This document shows positions 9,611 through 18,657 of a stretch of 64,000 nucleotides of DNA, piece by piece. Source of the DNA: Pelagadaptatus aseana (GTDB lineage Bacteria; Pseudomonadota; Gammaproteobacteria; Pseudomonadales; Cellvibrionaceae); assembly GCA_040365065.1 (NCBI GenBank), contig BAABNI010000008.1:1-64000 (forward strand), in the 5' to 3' direction. Position numbers and translations under genes: made by a program. Positions within the stretch are counted from its first letter, which is position 1; every line of letters begins with the position of its first letter. The notes under the pieces are model-generated. The model was not told the origin of the DNA, searched no databases, and was given only the letters and a program-made list of their open reading frames with translations.

Positions 9611-9965
9611 CGATTATTTAGGTAACATTAGTGGCTAAAGTGCGCAATGTGTTGGTAATTTCAGCGGTTGGTTCTGGCGTTGCTGTCTGAAACATTCACA
9701 GAGATTGCCAGATTTGCGCCAAATTAGTGTTTTGGTATTTTTGAGTGCACTAAAACGGGTCGCCATTATTTGGTCGGTGGATGTTAGTTTTTCTGTGGAT
9801 GTTAGTTGTTCCACGGACATTAACAGGAGCAAGCTCTAAAGCAGGGCTGAATCGAAGGCTTTATTAGCGGTCGTTTTGCGCTATCTTAAGCTTTGCATTT
9901 ATCCCGGTTCCATATAACGTGGTCTTTTGCTTTAAGACACTAAAATCCGCAGAAGAAAAATAATC

Positions 9966-11615
9966 ATGCTGAAGAAACTCCTCTGGGGGATGCTCCTGAC
10001 TGTCAGTTGCTTCCAGTACGCAAATGCCGTGGGTGTTGATTATGACAATCGCAGTATTGCCATGGCGTTTGCCGGCGAACCACCGGATCTGAATTCAACT
10101 ACCAGCACCGACTCCATCAGCTTTATGGTGTTAACCCATGTGATGGAGGGGCTAATGTCCTACGATCAGAATAATAATCTGGTCGGCGGTGTCGCTGAAA
10201 AATGGCAGCTGCGTGAAGATGGCGCAACCTTCTGGTTACGCAAAGATGCCCGCTGGAGTAATGGTGAGCCGGTCACTGCCCACGATTTTGTGTTTGCCTG
10301 GCGCAAGGTTGTTGATCCGGCCAACGCATCGGAATACGCCTTTATTCTCTATCCTGTCACCAATTCACAGGCCATCAATGAAGGTAAGCTGGCGCCGGAA
10401 GCGCTCGGGGTCAGAGCCTTGGATGACCATACGCTGGAAGTGGATCTGTTTCAGCCATGCCCCTATTTTTTGGGCCTGACCGCTTTTGGGGTTCTGAATC
10501 CGGTGAATCAGGCTTTTTACGAGTCTCGTAACGGTCGCTATGCTGCGGATGTGGAGGACATGCTCTACAACGGTCCCTTCCAATTGACCGAGTGGGTTCA
10601 TGGTGCCTCGTTGAAAATGGAGAAAAATGGTCATTACTGGAACCGTGACAGTATCTGGCTGAACACCATTGATGTGCCCTATATCACAGAAGACGCCAAT
10701 GCCCGCCTCAATCTTTATCGTGATGGTATGACGGCCATCGCCAATGGCCTCAACGAGCAGGCGCTGATTGGAGCCATGCGCGAGCGTATGCAAATCAAAA
10801 CCTTCTTTGATGGCGCCATTTTTTTTATTGAGTTCAATCAACGCCCGGATAGAGCAACGCGCAGTAAATACCTGCGCAAGGCGATCCAGTCTGTGCTCAA
10901 CACCGAAGATCTGGTTTACAAGGTCATTGGTAGCCCGGGAACATACCCGGTCAATACGATCTTCCCCAGATGGATGAAAGGGGTGGAGGATAACTTTGTA
11001 CGTGAATACCCGCCCACCAAGGTTGAGTTTGATGTTGAGCTGGGCAGGCGTTATCTCGATATGGCCAAGCAGGAGCTGGGGGTCGATGTGATTCCACCGA
11101 TTACCTTACTGGCCGATGACAGCCCTGGCGGTTCAAAAACGTCTGAATATTTTCAGGCTATGCTCAAACAGCATCTGGATTTGGATGTGCGGGTCGATGC
11201 CCAGATTTTCAAACAGCGGCTGGCCAAAATGTCGGTGGGCGATTTTGATCTGGTGGTGTCCGGTTGGGGCCCCGACTACGAAGATCTGCTGACTTATGGC
11301 GATTTGTTCCTCAGCAAGAACCTCAACAATCGGGGACGCTATGCCAGTGAGGAATACGATCACTGGGTGGCTGTGGCCCAGTCATCACTGGAGCCCGAAG
11401 TGCGAGCCGAGGCGTTTGCCAATATGCAGCGTTTAATTTACGAAGACGCCATCATAGTGCCCCTGTTCGAGCGCGGTGTTACCTATGTTCAGAATACCCG
11501 CCTGAGAGACGTTGTCCGACGCCCCATTGGTGGCGATCCCAATTTCAAATTTGCCTACATTGAACCACCGGAGAGTGCGGATCAACGGGTCAAGCACTCG
11601 GAGGCCCAGCAGTGA
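9966..11615 (+). CDS. oppA: Oligopeptide ABC transporter, periplasmic binding protein
   Basis: 549 residues. The signal peptide is clear (LLWGMLLTVSCFQYANA, about 5-21). The mature part follows OppA/DppA order: FAGEPPDLNSTTSTD, then EGLMSYDQNNNLVGGVAEKW, LRKDARWSNGEPVTAHDFVF, NGPFQL, and the peptide-contact loop VVSGWGPDYEDLLTYGDLF. It captures peptides in the periplasm and delivers them to OppBC. It is the first gene of a tight operon; its stop overlaps the oppB start (GTGA). The ligand range cannot be read from sequence. Confidence 0.92.
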   Translation: MLKKLLWGMLLTVSCFQYANAVGVDYDNRSIAMAFAGEPPDLNSTTSTDSISFMVLTHVMEGLMSYDQNNNLVGGVAEKWQLREDGATFWLRKDARWSNGEPVTAHDFVFAWRKVVDPANASEYAFILYPVTNSQAINEGKLAPEALGVRALDDHTLEVDLFQPCPYFLGLTAFGVLNPVNQAFYESRNGRYAADVEDMLYNGPFQLTEWVHGASLKMEKNGHYWNRDSIWLNTIDVPYITEDANARLNLYRDGMTAIANGLNEQALIGAMRERMQIKTFFDGAIFFIEFNQRPDRATRSKYLRKAIQSVLNTEDLVYKVIGSPGTYPVNTIFPRWMKGVEDNFVREYPPTKVEFDVELGRRYLDMAKQELGVDVIPPITLLADDSPGGSKTSEYFQAMLKQHLDLDVRVDAQIFKQRLAKMSVGDFDLVVSGWGPDYEDLLTYGDLFLSKNLNNRGRYASEEYDHWVAVAQSSLEPEVRAEAFANMQRLIYEDAIIVPLFERGVTYVQNTRLRDVVRRPIGGDPNFKFAYIEPPESADQRVKHSEAQQ

Positions 11616-12556
11616 AGCAATTTATTCTCAAGCGCCTGTTATCAGGCTTCATCACCATCTGGTTTATTGCCACGGCAACGTTTGTTGGCATGCACATGGT
11701 GCCCGGTGATCCCCTGGCCAATGCCAAGGCAATGAAACCGGAAATTCGCAAAAACCTGGAGGCTCGCTACGGCCTGGATAAGCCCATCTTGCAGCAATAC
11801 GGTATTTTCATGGGGAATATGCTTCAGGGAGACTTTGGTATTTCATTTACGCAGAAGAACCGCAAGGTCAATGACATTATTCGTGAACATTTTCCGATTT
11901 CAGCTGTGTTGGGTGTGCTGGCGCTGGTGATTGCCGCAGTGGGCGGCATAGTCTGGGGTGCCATTACCGCGGTGTACCGCAACCGCTGGCCCGACAGTGT
12001 GATTATGTTTCTGGTAGTGGTGTCGGTATCGGTTCCCAGTTTTGTCTTTGCCATGCTGGGCCAGTTAGGCATTCTCAATCTGAATAATTGGTTGGGGTTT
12101 TCGCTGTTGCCGGTGGCGGGGTGGGGCAGCCCGAGTCATATGATTGTGCCGGCGCTGGTTCTGGGTCTTGGCACCATGGCTTATCTTACCCGCTTGATGC
12201 GTTCTTCCATGCTGGAAGTTACCAGCGCCGATTACATCCGCACGGCTCGGGCCAAAGGTGTGCCGCCGTTGCGAATCTTTTTTAAACACCAGTTGCGCAA
12301 TGCCATTTTGCCTGTGATTACTGTTCTGGGGCCGGCCATCGCCGCCATTACCACCGGGGGGTTTGTGGTTGAATTGGTATTTGCCATTCCCGGGTTGGGG
12401 CGCTACTTCGTGCAGGCGGTGCAACAATTGGACTACACCGTGATTATGGGGACCACTGTGTTTTACGGTGCTTTTCTGGTGTTGATGGTATTGGTGGTGG
12501 ACATTCTCTATGGCTTTATTGATCCGCGAATCCGGGTCGGCAAACGCGGTGGGTAG
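11612..12556 (+). CDS. oppB: Oligopeptide ABC transporter permease OppB
   Basis: 314-residue inner-membrane permease with the usual layout: first membrane segment about residues 9-30, MVPGDP motif just after it, then five more segments. The EAA loop reads DYIRTARAKGVPPLRIFFKH, the contact site for the ATPases. The GTG start at 11612 overlaps the oppA stop and has GGAGG seven bases upstream. It pairs with OppC to form the channel. Confidence 0.93.
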   Translation: MKQFILKRLLSGFITIWFIATATFVGMHMVPGDPLANAKAMKPEIRKNLEARYGLDKPILQQYGIFMGNMLQGDFGISFTQKNRKVNDIIREHFPISAVLGVLALVIAAVGGIVWGAITAVYRNRWPDSVIMFLVVVSVSVPSFVFAMLGQLGILNLNNWLGFSLLPVAGWGSPSHMIVPALVLGLGTMAYLTRLMRSSMLEVTSADYIRTARAKGVPPLRIFFKHQLRNAILPVITVLGPAIAAITTGGFVVELVFAIPGLGRYFVQAVQQLDYTVIMGTTVFYGAFLVLMVLVVDILYGFIDPRIRVGKRGG

Positions 12557-12565
12557 GGGGCTGAT

Positions 12566-13954
12566 ATGAATCATAATCTGACCACTGTAGCCATGCCGGC
12601 TGACGCGTTTGAGACACTTCAATTACAGGTTTCAGAAGACGTGATGGTGCGTCCCTCGCAGTCCTATTGGCAGGACGCCTGGCGCCGTCTGAAAGCCAAT
12701 CGACGAGCCATCTGGTCGCTGTACCTGATTGTTGCGCTGTTAGGCTTTGCCTTTGTGTTGCCACTGGTTGTGAAGCTGGACCCTGAATCACAGGATTTAA
12801 CCCAGATCTCGCAGGGGCCAAGTTTTGCCCGGACATCCCTGATTGTCGATACCGCTCCCTGGGCAGGGCGCTATGCTGATCACAGTGTGGCGACCAATAC
12901 CCGGTTAACACAGCTGCAGTTGGCTCAGGAGCCCCATACTGAGTCAGTGCGTCTGTTTTGGCAGCCAGTGCATGGTGCAGTGGAATATCAGGTGTATCGT
13001 CACATTCTGGTCCCTTCCGGGTTGTTGGATTTGGGGCTACCTCTGGGAGCAACTCAGTATCCGGATCAGGTCTACTATGAAGACCGGCTAAAACTTAAAA
13101 CCGACCCCTATTATTATTCCGTGGTTGCGCTGGATGCCGGGCATAAGGTGTTGAGCTATTCATCGCTGGAAGTGACGCCGCGCCATGCGACCAGTTATGG
13201 TGATGCGCTGCGTCGGGGGCTCATTGATAACAGTGTTGCCATTGGTGCAGAGGTGGCACTGCCCAGGCACCTGTTGGGTACCGATCAGTTAGGGCGCGAT
13301 ATGCTGGCTCGTCTGGTTTACGGTGCCCAGACATCCCTGTTTATCGGCATTGTTGCACCGCTGTTGTTTGTGGCACTGGGGATCGTTTACGGAGGCTTGT
13401 CCGGCTATCTGGGGGGGCGTGCGGATGAGGTAATGATGCGGTTTGCCGATTTTGTGATCGCACTGCCTTTTCTGTTGTTCATGATTTTGTTCCGCGTGGC
13501 CATGGGTATCGAGTCGGGAGAAAGTGGCATCACCCCGATGTTGATCGCCCTGGTGGCCTTGGGATGGCCTTCGGTTGCACGGCTGGTGCGAGGACAGGTT
13601 TTGCAATTGCGCGAGCAGCCATTTGTGGAAGCAGCCCAATTGATGGGTGGCTCATCCACGTACCTTATCTGGCGCCATATGTTGCCCAATGTCATGGGTG
13701 TGGTTCTGGTTTCGCTGACTTTTGCCATACCCAGCGCCATTTTTACCGAGGCGTTTCTGTCCTTTATCGGCATGGGCGTTGCGCCACCCACACCCAGCTG
13801 GGGGGCCATGTGTAATGACGGCATCAAATCATTTTTGAGCCATCCCCACGAGTTATTGTTTCCGGCATTGCTGATCAGTGTCACGGTATTGGCTTTCAAT
13901 TTGCTGGGTGATGGTTTGCGTGATGCCCTGGATGCCAAAATGAAGGGTGAGTGA
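12566..13954 (+). CDS. oppC: Oligopeptide ABC transporter permease OppC with an extra periplasmic domain
   Basis: 462 residues against about 300 for typical OppC. After the first membrane segment (about 51-72) there is an insert up to about residue 210. It includes VRLFWQPVHGAVEYQVYRH and YYYSVVALDAGHKVLSYSS, which has the W...Y.VYR ... Y.Y.V.A pattern of a fibronectin type III fold. The standard permease follows: LLGTDQLGRDMLARLVYGAQ, five membrane segments and the EAA loop EAAQLMGGSSTYLIWRHMLP. The insert should sit in the periplasm, where it could touch OppA or the cell wall; that is inference. Confidence 0.92.
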   Translation: MNHNLTTVAMPADAFETLQLQVSEDVMVRPSQSYWQDAWRRLKANRRAIWSLYLIVALLGFAFVLPLVVKLDPESQDLTQISQGPSFARTSLIVDTAPWAGRYADHSVATNTRLTQLQLAQEPHTESVRLFWQPVHGAVEYQVYRHILVPSGLLDLGLPLGATQYPDQVYYEDRLKLKTDPYYYSVVALDAGHKVLSYSSLEVTPRHATSYGDALRRGLIDNSVAIGAEVALPRHLLGTDQLGRDMLARLVYGAQTSLFIGIVAPLLFVALGIVYGGLSGYLGGRADEVMMRFADFVIALPFLLFMILFRVAMGIESGESGITPMLIALVALGWPSVARLVRGQVLQLREQPFVEAAQLMGGSSTYLIWRHMLPNVMGVVLVSLTFAIPSAIFTEAFLSFIGMGVAPPTPSWGAMCNDGIKSFLSHPHELLFPALLISVTVLAFNLLGDGLRDALDAKMKGE

Positions 13955-13956
13955 CC

Positions 13957-15009
13957 ATGAGCGAAAATAAACCCAAAGCCTTGGTAATCGACAATTTGCA
14001 TGTGGACTTTGCGGTGCAGGGCGGTCGAGTACATGCGGTTCGTGGTGTGTCTCTGGAGGTGAATCGCGGCGAGACGCTCGCTATCGTCGGTGAGTCCGGG
14101 TGCGGTAAGTCTGTGACCATGATGAGTGTTATGGGCCTGACCCCATCCCCGCCGGGGCGCGTGATCTCCGGTTCGGCAAAATTGAATGGCCAGGAATTGC
14201 TCGGCCTTAAGACCCCGCAGCTCAACCGCATTCGTGGCGCTGACATCGGTATGATCTTCCAGGATCCCATGAGTGCGCTTAACCCGACCATGAAGGTTGG
14301 CGAGCAAATTGCTGAAACCTTGATGATTCATAAAGCCATGGGACACCGTGAAGCGTTGCAGCGAGCGGTGGCGTTGCTGGATCGAACCAAGATTCCAGAA
14401 GCTGCCAAGCGGGCGCAGCAATACCCGTTTGAGTTTTCCGGAGGCATGTTGCAGCGGGCCATGATTGCCATGAGTCTGGCCTGTAATCCCAGTGTCTTGA
14501 TTGCCGATGAACCGACCACGGCGCTGGACGTTACCATTCAGAATCAAGTGTTGGAATTGATGCGCGAAATCCAGCGTGATGAAGGCATGGCGATTGTGCT
14601 GATTACCCACGATCTGGGTGTCGTGGCGCGTATGGCCGAACAGATTGCTGTGATGTACGCCGGCCAGATTGTCGAATCCGGCAGTGTGGACGATATTTTC
14701 TATCGCAGTGCGCACCCCTACACCCAGGGGCTTAAGCAGGCCATGCCCAGTCTGACCATGCACGCCGAAGATCGCCTTGAGGCGATTGCCGGAAGCCCGC
14801 CCGATCTGTTTTCTCCTCCGGTCGGATGTGGCTATTGCAGTCGCTGTCCCTACGCCATGAACGTTTGTGAAAGCATGCCGCCTCCGGTTGTGGATGTTGC
14901 TCAGGACGGTTCGCACAACAGTCGTTGCTGGCTGCAGCATCCCCAATCTACCCGGATCATTGACGATCTCTATATCCCGTCAGTTAACCGCGAGGACGCG
15001 CCGTGCTAG
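13957..15009 (+). CDS. oppD: Oligopeptide ABC transporter ATPase OppD
   Basis: About 350 residues: Walker A GESGCGKS, Q-loop FQDPMSALNPT, signature FSGGMLQRAMIA, Walker B VLIADEPTTALD, H-loop ITHD. The C-terminal oligopeptide extension has four cysteines (GYCSRCPYAMNVC..., NSRCW) of the kind that can bind an iron-sulfur cluster in this family. I chose ATG 13957 over the GTG at 13951 because AAGGG (13943-13947) is nine bases before the ATG but only three before the GTG. Confidence 0.93.
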   Translation: MSENKPKALVIDNLHVDFAVQGGRVHAVRGVSLEVNRGETLAIVGESGCGKSVTMMSVMGLTPSPPGRVISGSAKLNGQELLGLKTPQLNRIRGADIGMIFQDPMSALNPTMKVGEQIAETLMIHKAMGHREALQRAVALLDRTKIPEAAKRAQQYPFEFSGGMLQRAMIAMSLACNPSVLIADEPTTALDVTIQNQVLELMREIQRDEGMAIVLITHDLGVVARMAEQIAVMYAGQIVESGSVDDIFYRSAHPYTQGLKQAMPSLTMHAEDRLEAIAGSPPDLFSPPVGCGYCSRCPYAMNVCESMPPPVVDVAQDGSHNSRCWLQHPQSTRIIDDLYIPSVNREDAPC

Positions 15010-15950
15010 TTGAAATTGATAATTTGCAAAAGCGCTTCCATGTTGGTCGGGGCAAGGTATTGCACGCCGTCGATGGTGTTTCACTGACCATTCAGGAAAA
15101 TACGATTGTTGGTCTGGTGGGCGAAAGTGGCTCGGGCAAATCAACCTTGGGTAAAGCCCTGGTAGGATTGCACGATAAATCCGGTGGAGAGGTCAGATAT
15201 CGTGGTGAAACTTTGCCGGGCAGTTATCAGGCTGCCGATTTTCGCCGGCACAGTAAAAACATCCAGATGATTTTTCAGGATCCCTATGCCTCGCTTAATC
15301 CACGTATGACCATTGAAGAGATTCTTACGGAGCCCTTAAAACTGCAAAAGCAGTGTTCTGCTGCGGAGGCACGACAGCGCGCGGCAGAGTGGATGGAAAA
15401 GGTCAGTTTGTCGGCGGCCCATCTAGGGCGTTACCCCCATGAATTTTCCGGTGGTCAGAGGCAGCGTATCGGTATCGCCAGAGCCCTGATTACCCAGCCG
15501 GAGTTTGTGGTGTGTGATGAACCCATCTCGGCACTGGATGTATCAGTTCAGGCGCAGGTGATTAATTTGCTCGGAGAGCTGCAAAAATCCATGGGCTTGA
15601 CGTTGCTGTTCATTGCTCACGACCTGTCGATGGTGCGTTATATCTCTGATGAAATGGTGGTGATGTACCTGGGTGGTATCGTTGAGCAAGGGCCGGCCGA
15701 TGATGTGTTTTTTGAGCCCAAACATCCATACACCAAGGCTCTGGTGGAATCCAATCCGGTGGCGGATCCCAAACGGGAGAAACTGCAACAGCACAAATTG
15801 ATTCAGGGTGAGGTACCCTCGCCGGTCAACTTGCCTCCGGGTTGTCGTTTTGTGGGCCGTTGTGATCAGGCCAGTGAGCGATGTCACAGTCAACGACCTG
15901 AGCTCAAGCCTGTGGCTGGTCGACTGATTGCCTGCCATCTTTATGATTAG
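15003..15950 (+). CDS. oppF: Oligopeptide ABC transporter ATPase OppF
   Basis: 315 residues: Walker A GESGSGKS, Q-loop FQDPYASLNPRMT, signature FSGGQRQRIGIA, Walker B FVVCDEPISALD, H-loop IAHD. The C-terminal extension has paired cysteines (GCRFVGRCDQASERC). GTG start at 15003 overlaps the oppD stop, with GAGGA seven bases before. OppD and OppF form the heterodimeric ATPase that completes the importer. Confidence 0.93.
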   Translation: MLVEIDNLQKRFHVGRGKVLHAVDGVSLTIQENTIVGLVGESGSGKSTLGKALVGLHDKSGGEVRYRGETLPGSYQAADFRRHSKNIQMIFQDPYASLNPRMTIEEILTEPLKLQKQCSAAEARQRAAEWMEKVSLSAAHLGRYPHEFSGGQRQRIGIARALITQPEFVVCDEPISALDVSVQAQVINLLGELQKSMGLTLLFIAHDLSMVRYISDEMVVMYLGGIVEQGPADDVFFEPKHPYTKALVESNPVADPKREKLQQHKLIQGEVPSPVNLPPGCRFVGRCDQASERCHSQRPELKPVAGRLIACHLYD

Positions 15951-15975
15951 GTTTTCGATAAAACCTGTCAGGGAT
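15949..15975 (+). terminator. Weak hairpin after oppF
   Basis: AGGTTTT, loop of four, AAAACCT right at the oppF stop; a T-run comes only several bases later. It is a possible end of the opp operon. Confidence 0.3.
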
Positions 15976-16136
15976 TTTTATTCCGGCTAGTTGCTGCTTG
16001 TAATTCTTCTCGCACTTCTTAGTGTTTATGTCTGCCCAAGAGTTGGTAAATGACATTGGTTGTTACGGCTGCCGGGTTTATCTTGTCAGGCAGGTGATCG
16101 AATAAATAACAAAGAATAACAACAAGGAGAGGCTCC

Positions 16137-17012
16137 ATGACATTTGAATATTTCCTCTATGAAGTCAGTGACCGGGTGGCGACCATTACCATGAATCGCC
16201 CGGATCGTTTAAATGCCATTAATTTCGGGCTGGCAGAAGAATTTCCCAAGGTGTTTGCTGCGGCTCAGGCAGATCCTGATGTTCATGTCATTGTTCTACA
16301 AGGCGCTGGTAAGGGCTTTTGTGGTGGCTATGATCTGGTGGAGTATGCCGAAGGCAGTGGCGAGCATCCCTGCAGTCAGAATGACATGCCATGGGATCCG
16401 ACCCTGGATTTTCAGGCCATGTGGAATTGCACTCAGAACTACATGTCCATCTGGCGATGTACCAAGCCGGTAATTGCCAAAATTCATGGCGCGGCGGCAG
16501 CTGGCGGCAGTGACATTGCTCTGTGTTGCGACATGATCATTATGGCCGATGACGCCCGCATTGGTTATCCACCGGTAAGAGTCTGGGGGGTTCCGACAAC
16601 CATGATGTGGGTTTACCGGTTGGGGATCGAGAAAGCCAAGCGGATGTTGTTTACCGGTGATTTGGTGGATGGAAAAGAAGCAGAATCGATGGGATTGATT
16701 CAGAAGTCGGTACCGGCTGATCAGCTGGATGCTGAAGTACAGGCTCTGTGCGATCGCATCAAGGGAGTGCCCAGAAACCAGTTGATGATGAACAAAATGG
16801 TGGTGAATCAGGCCTATGAAAATATGGGACTGAACACCACTCAGATGTTCGCTACCATGTTTGATGGTGTGGCACGTCATTCACCGGAAGGTAAATGGTT
16901 TGAAGAGCGGGCTCAGGCTGAGGGTTTCAAACAGGCCGTTGCAGAACGTGATAGCGGTAAGCCCATTGCTGAAGGGCGCAGTAAATCCTATAAAGATTTT
17001 GGTATCAGCTAA
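16137..17012 (+). CDS. Enoyl-CoA hydratase/isomerase (crotonase) family protein
   Basis: 291 residues of the crotonase fold. The first oxyanion-hole segment is GAGKGFCGGYDL and the second is IHGAAAAGGSDIALCCDM. ARIGYPPVRVWGVP follows, where classical hydratases carry a catalytic Glu; here the position is not a clear Glu, so the exact reaction is open. A spacer of about 30 residues after GGYDL (EYAEGSGEHPCSQND) is typical of acyl-CoA hydratase relatives in marine gammaproteobacteria. It has an AAGGAGAGG ribosome site and is transcribed alone between opp and the next pair. Confidence 0.85.
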   Translation: MTFEYFLYEVSDRVATITMNRPDRLNAINFGLAEEFPKVFAAAQADPDVHVIVLQGAGKGFCGGYDLVEYAEGSGEHPCSQNDMPWDPTLDFQAMWNCTQNYMSIWRCTKPVIAKIHGAAAAGGSDIALCCDMIIMADDARIGYPPVRVWGVPTTMMWVYRLGIEKAKRMLFTGDLVDGKEAESMGLIQKSVPADQLDAEVQALCDRIKGVPRNQLMMNKMVVNQAYENMGLNTTQMFATMFDGVARHSPEGKWFEERAQAEGFKQAVAERDSGKPIAEGRSKSYKDFGIS

Positions 17013-17141
17013 ATCCGGTGTTTTATAGGTAAAGAGAAATTCCCTGCGGCCGCTACAATAAGTAATCTTCTGCCCCTGTTTGTTGTCGCCTTTCATGGTT
17101 TTGGGCGGACTATACTGGGATGCGGGTGTCTAAAGGGTTTT

Positions 17142-17759
17142 GTGACTGCCATGGCCAACGATAAATATCTACAAAATTACTATGTGGTGGCTGCCATCGT
17201 GGCGGCCGAGCTGTACCACACCCTGCAGGATTGCCGTTCCATCAATTTGACAGCAAGCAATGCTCAGGCGGCGTCCCTGCGAGCTGGCGACAAGGCCGTG
17301 GGTTTCCGGGCGCTGACCAAATTTATCGATGAATTGGCAAGCTATACCATGCGCATGGCGCGCCATATCAATCAGTTAGCGGTTCGTACCAGTAAAATAG
17401 CCGCAGAGACAGCGCGTTCGGAAAACGCCCTGAATCGTTTCAAGACGGTACAGCTCAAGGCTCAGGGTGCCACCTACGCCAGTTCCATTGATGCTGCGGT
17501 GAATCGAACCGAAGAAAAATACAATGACCTGAAAAAAGAGTTTGAGGCGTTGGTTGCAGAGATGCGCATGGGCCTTGAGGACCTGGAGCAGCATTTGCGC
17601 TCTGCCAATGTGATTGCTTCTATCTCCAGAGTCGAAGCGTCGCGGGTCGATGAAGGTAATCAGGGCACCTTTTTTACGGTAGCGGAAACGGTCGATGCCA
17701 CCGCCAATCGCATTAAAAAAAGGGTCAATTATTCCCGTAATCTGTTTAATAACGTGTAA
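17142..17759 (+). CDS. Soluble helical protein with a chemoreceptor-tip-like segment
   Basis: 205 residues with no membrane segment, almost all helix. Residues about 36-67 (NLTASNAQAASLRAG...GFRALTKFIDELA) align with the signalling tip of methyl-accepting chemotaxis proteins, whose pattern is NLLALNAA..AARAG....GFAVVA.EV..LA. The rest (about 90-180) looks like a long coiled coil. It lies 50 bases before an ODP-type diiron protein on the same strand. I infer a receptor-like partner without its own sensor. Start is GTG 17142 (AAAGGG four bases before) or ATG 17151. Confidence 0.6.
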   Translation: MTAMANDKYLQNYYVVAAIVAAELYHTLQDCRSINLTASNAQAASLRAGDKAVGFRALTKFIDELASYTMRMARHINQLAVRTSKIAAETARSENALNRFKTVQLKAQGATYASSIDAAVNRTEEKYNDLKKEFEALVAEMRMGLEDLEQHLRSANVIASISRVEASRVDEGNQGTFFTVAETVDATANRIKKRVNYSRNLFNNV

Positions 17760-17809
17760 GCCAAACCATCGATACCAAATAATCACCTGAACAACGGGCT
17801 ATAGCTTTT

Positions 17810-18553
17810 ATGAAAACAGAAGTGCTTTTCCAATCCGGTAATTCCCGCTGGCTGTACTTTGGCCGGGATCCCGATAAGCCGGAAAAGATTATTGATACCA
17901 ATCAGTATATGAAGGTGACCAGTTCTCAGGCGTTGCTGATGGATCCCGGTGGTATTGAGCTGTTTGCTCCCATGCTGGCGGCGGTAGTTAAACAGATCCC
18001 CATTGAGCAGTTGACCTATCTGTTTGCGTCACACCAGGATCCGGACATTATTTCCTCCCTGGGGTTGTGGGATCAGACGCTACCCAAGGCCCGCCTGCAT
18101 TCCCCCTGGTTGTGGGAGAGCTTTATCCGTCATTTTGGGATGAACAATATCGCCTATGACTCCATCCCCGATGAAGGCAGTACCCTGAGTCTCGATGGTG
18201 AAGAAGTGCGCTTTATACCGGCCCACTACCTTCATGCGTCGGGTAATTTTCACGTCTATGATCCCAAAGCCAAAATTTTGATGAGTGGCGATGTCGGGGC
18301 CGCATTGGAGCCGGCGAACGTTTCTATATTTGTGGATGACTTTGATGCCCATTGTAAGAATATGGAATACTTTCATCGTCGCTGGATGCCTTCTAATGCC
18401 GCCAAGAAAGACTGGATTGCAAGAGTCCGGGATCTCGATATCGACATGCTCTGCCCACAACATGGGCGTATTTTTCGTGGCGAGCAGGTTGGCCAGTTTC
18501 TAGACTGGTTTGATCAACTCAATGTCGGCTGCGCTGTAGCTCTAAGCAGCTAA
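17810..18553 (+). CDS. ODP-type diiron metallo-beta-lactamase-fold protein (oxygen-binding)
   Basis: 247 residues. Metal ligands fit the oxygen-binding diiron protein variant of the MBL fold: SHQDPD (about 82-87), HYLHASGNFHVYD (about 141-153), SGD (about 161) and PQHG near residue 216. This variant lacks the HxExDH of flavodiiron enzymes and has no flavodoxin domain. A relative in Treponema denticola serves as an oxygen sensor in chemotaxis. The MCP-tip-like gene just upstream fits that role. Function here is inferred. Confidence 0.75.
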   Translation: MKTEVLFQSGNSRWLYFGRDPDKPEKIIDTNQYMKVTSSQALLMDPGGIELFAPMLAAVVKQIPIEQLTYLFASHQDPDIISSLGLWDQTLPKARLHSPWLWESFIRHFGMNNIAYDSIPDEGSTLSLDGEEVRFIPAHYLHASGNFHVYDPKAKILMSGDVGAALEPANVSIFVDDFDAHCKNMEYFHRRWMPSNAAKKDWIARVRDLDIDMLCPQHGRIFRGEQVGQFLDWFDQLNVGCAVALSS

Positions 18554-18657
18554 AAACCTGACTAAATTTTCTCTCTTCGGCGGGGCGGCCACTTTTGGTT
18601 AAGCCCCGCTGTGCGTATAATCGCCAGCTTTCCTGGATTTACCTGAGAGTCGTCAAT

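Larger units (their letters stand above)
9474..9965. other. 492-base intergenic region between recX and the opp operon
   Basis: It holds a strong hairpin (9509-9535), a possible 21-codon ORF (9545-9610), and two tandem 18-base units, GTGGATGTTAGTTTTTCT then GTGGATGTTAGTTGTTCC (9777-9812). It probably also holds the opp promoter. I recognise no known riboswitch or RNA. Confidence 0.5.

Noticed and set aside
9635..9832. 65-residue minus-strand ORF before the 9509-9535 hairpin
   Set aside because: Low complexity from the tandem repeat; no ribosome site. The hairpin may still end an RNA.
13405..14946. 513-residue frame antisense to oppC/oppD
   Set aside because: His/Gly/Asn-rich shadow of two clear genes; no ribosome site or motif.
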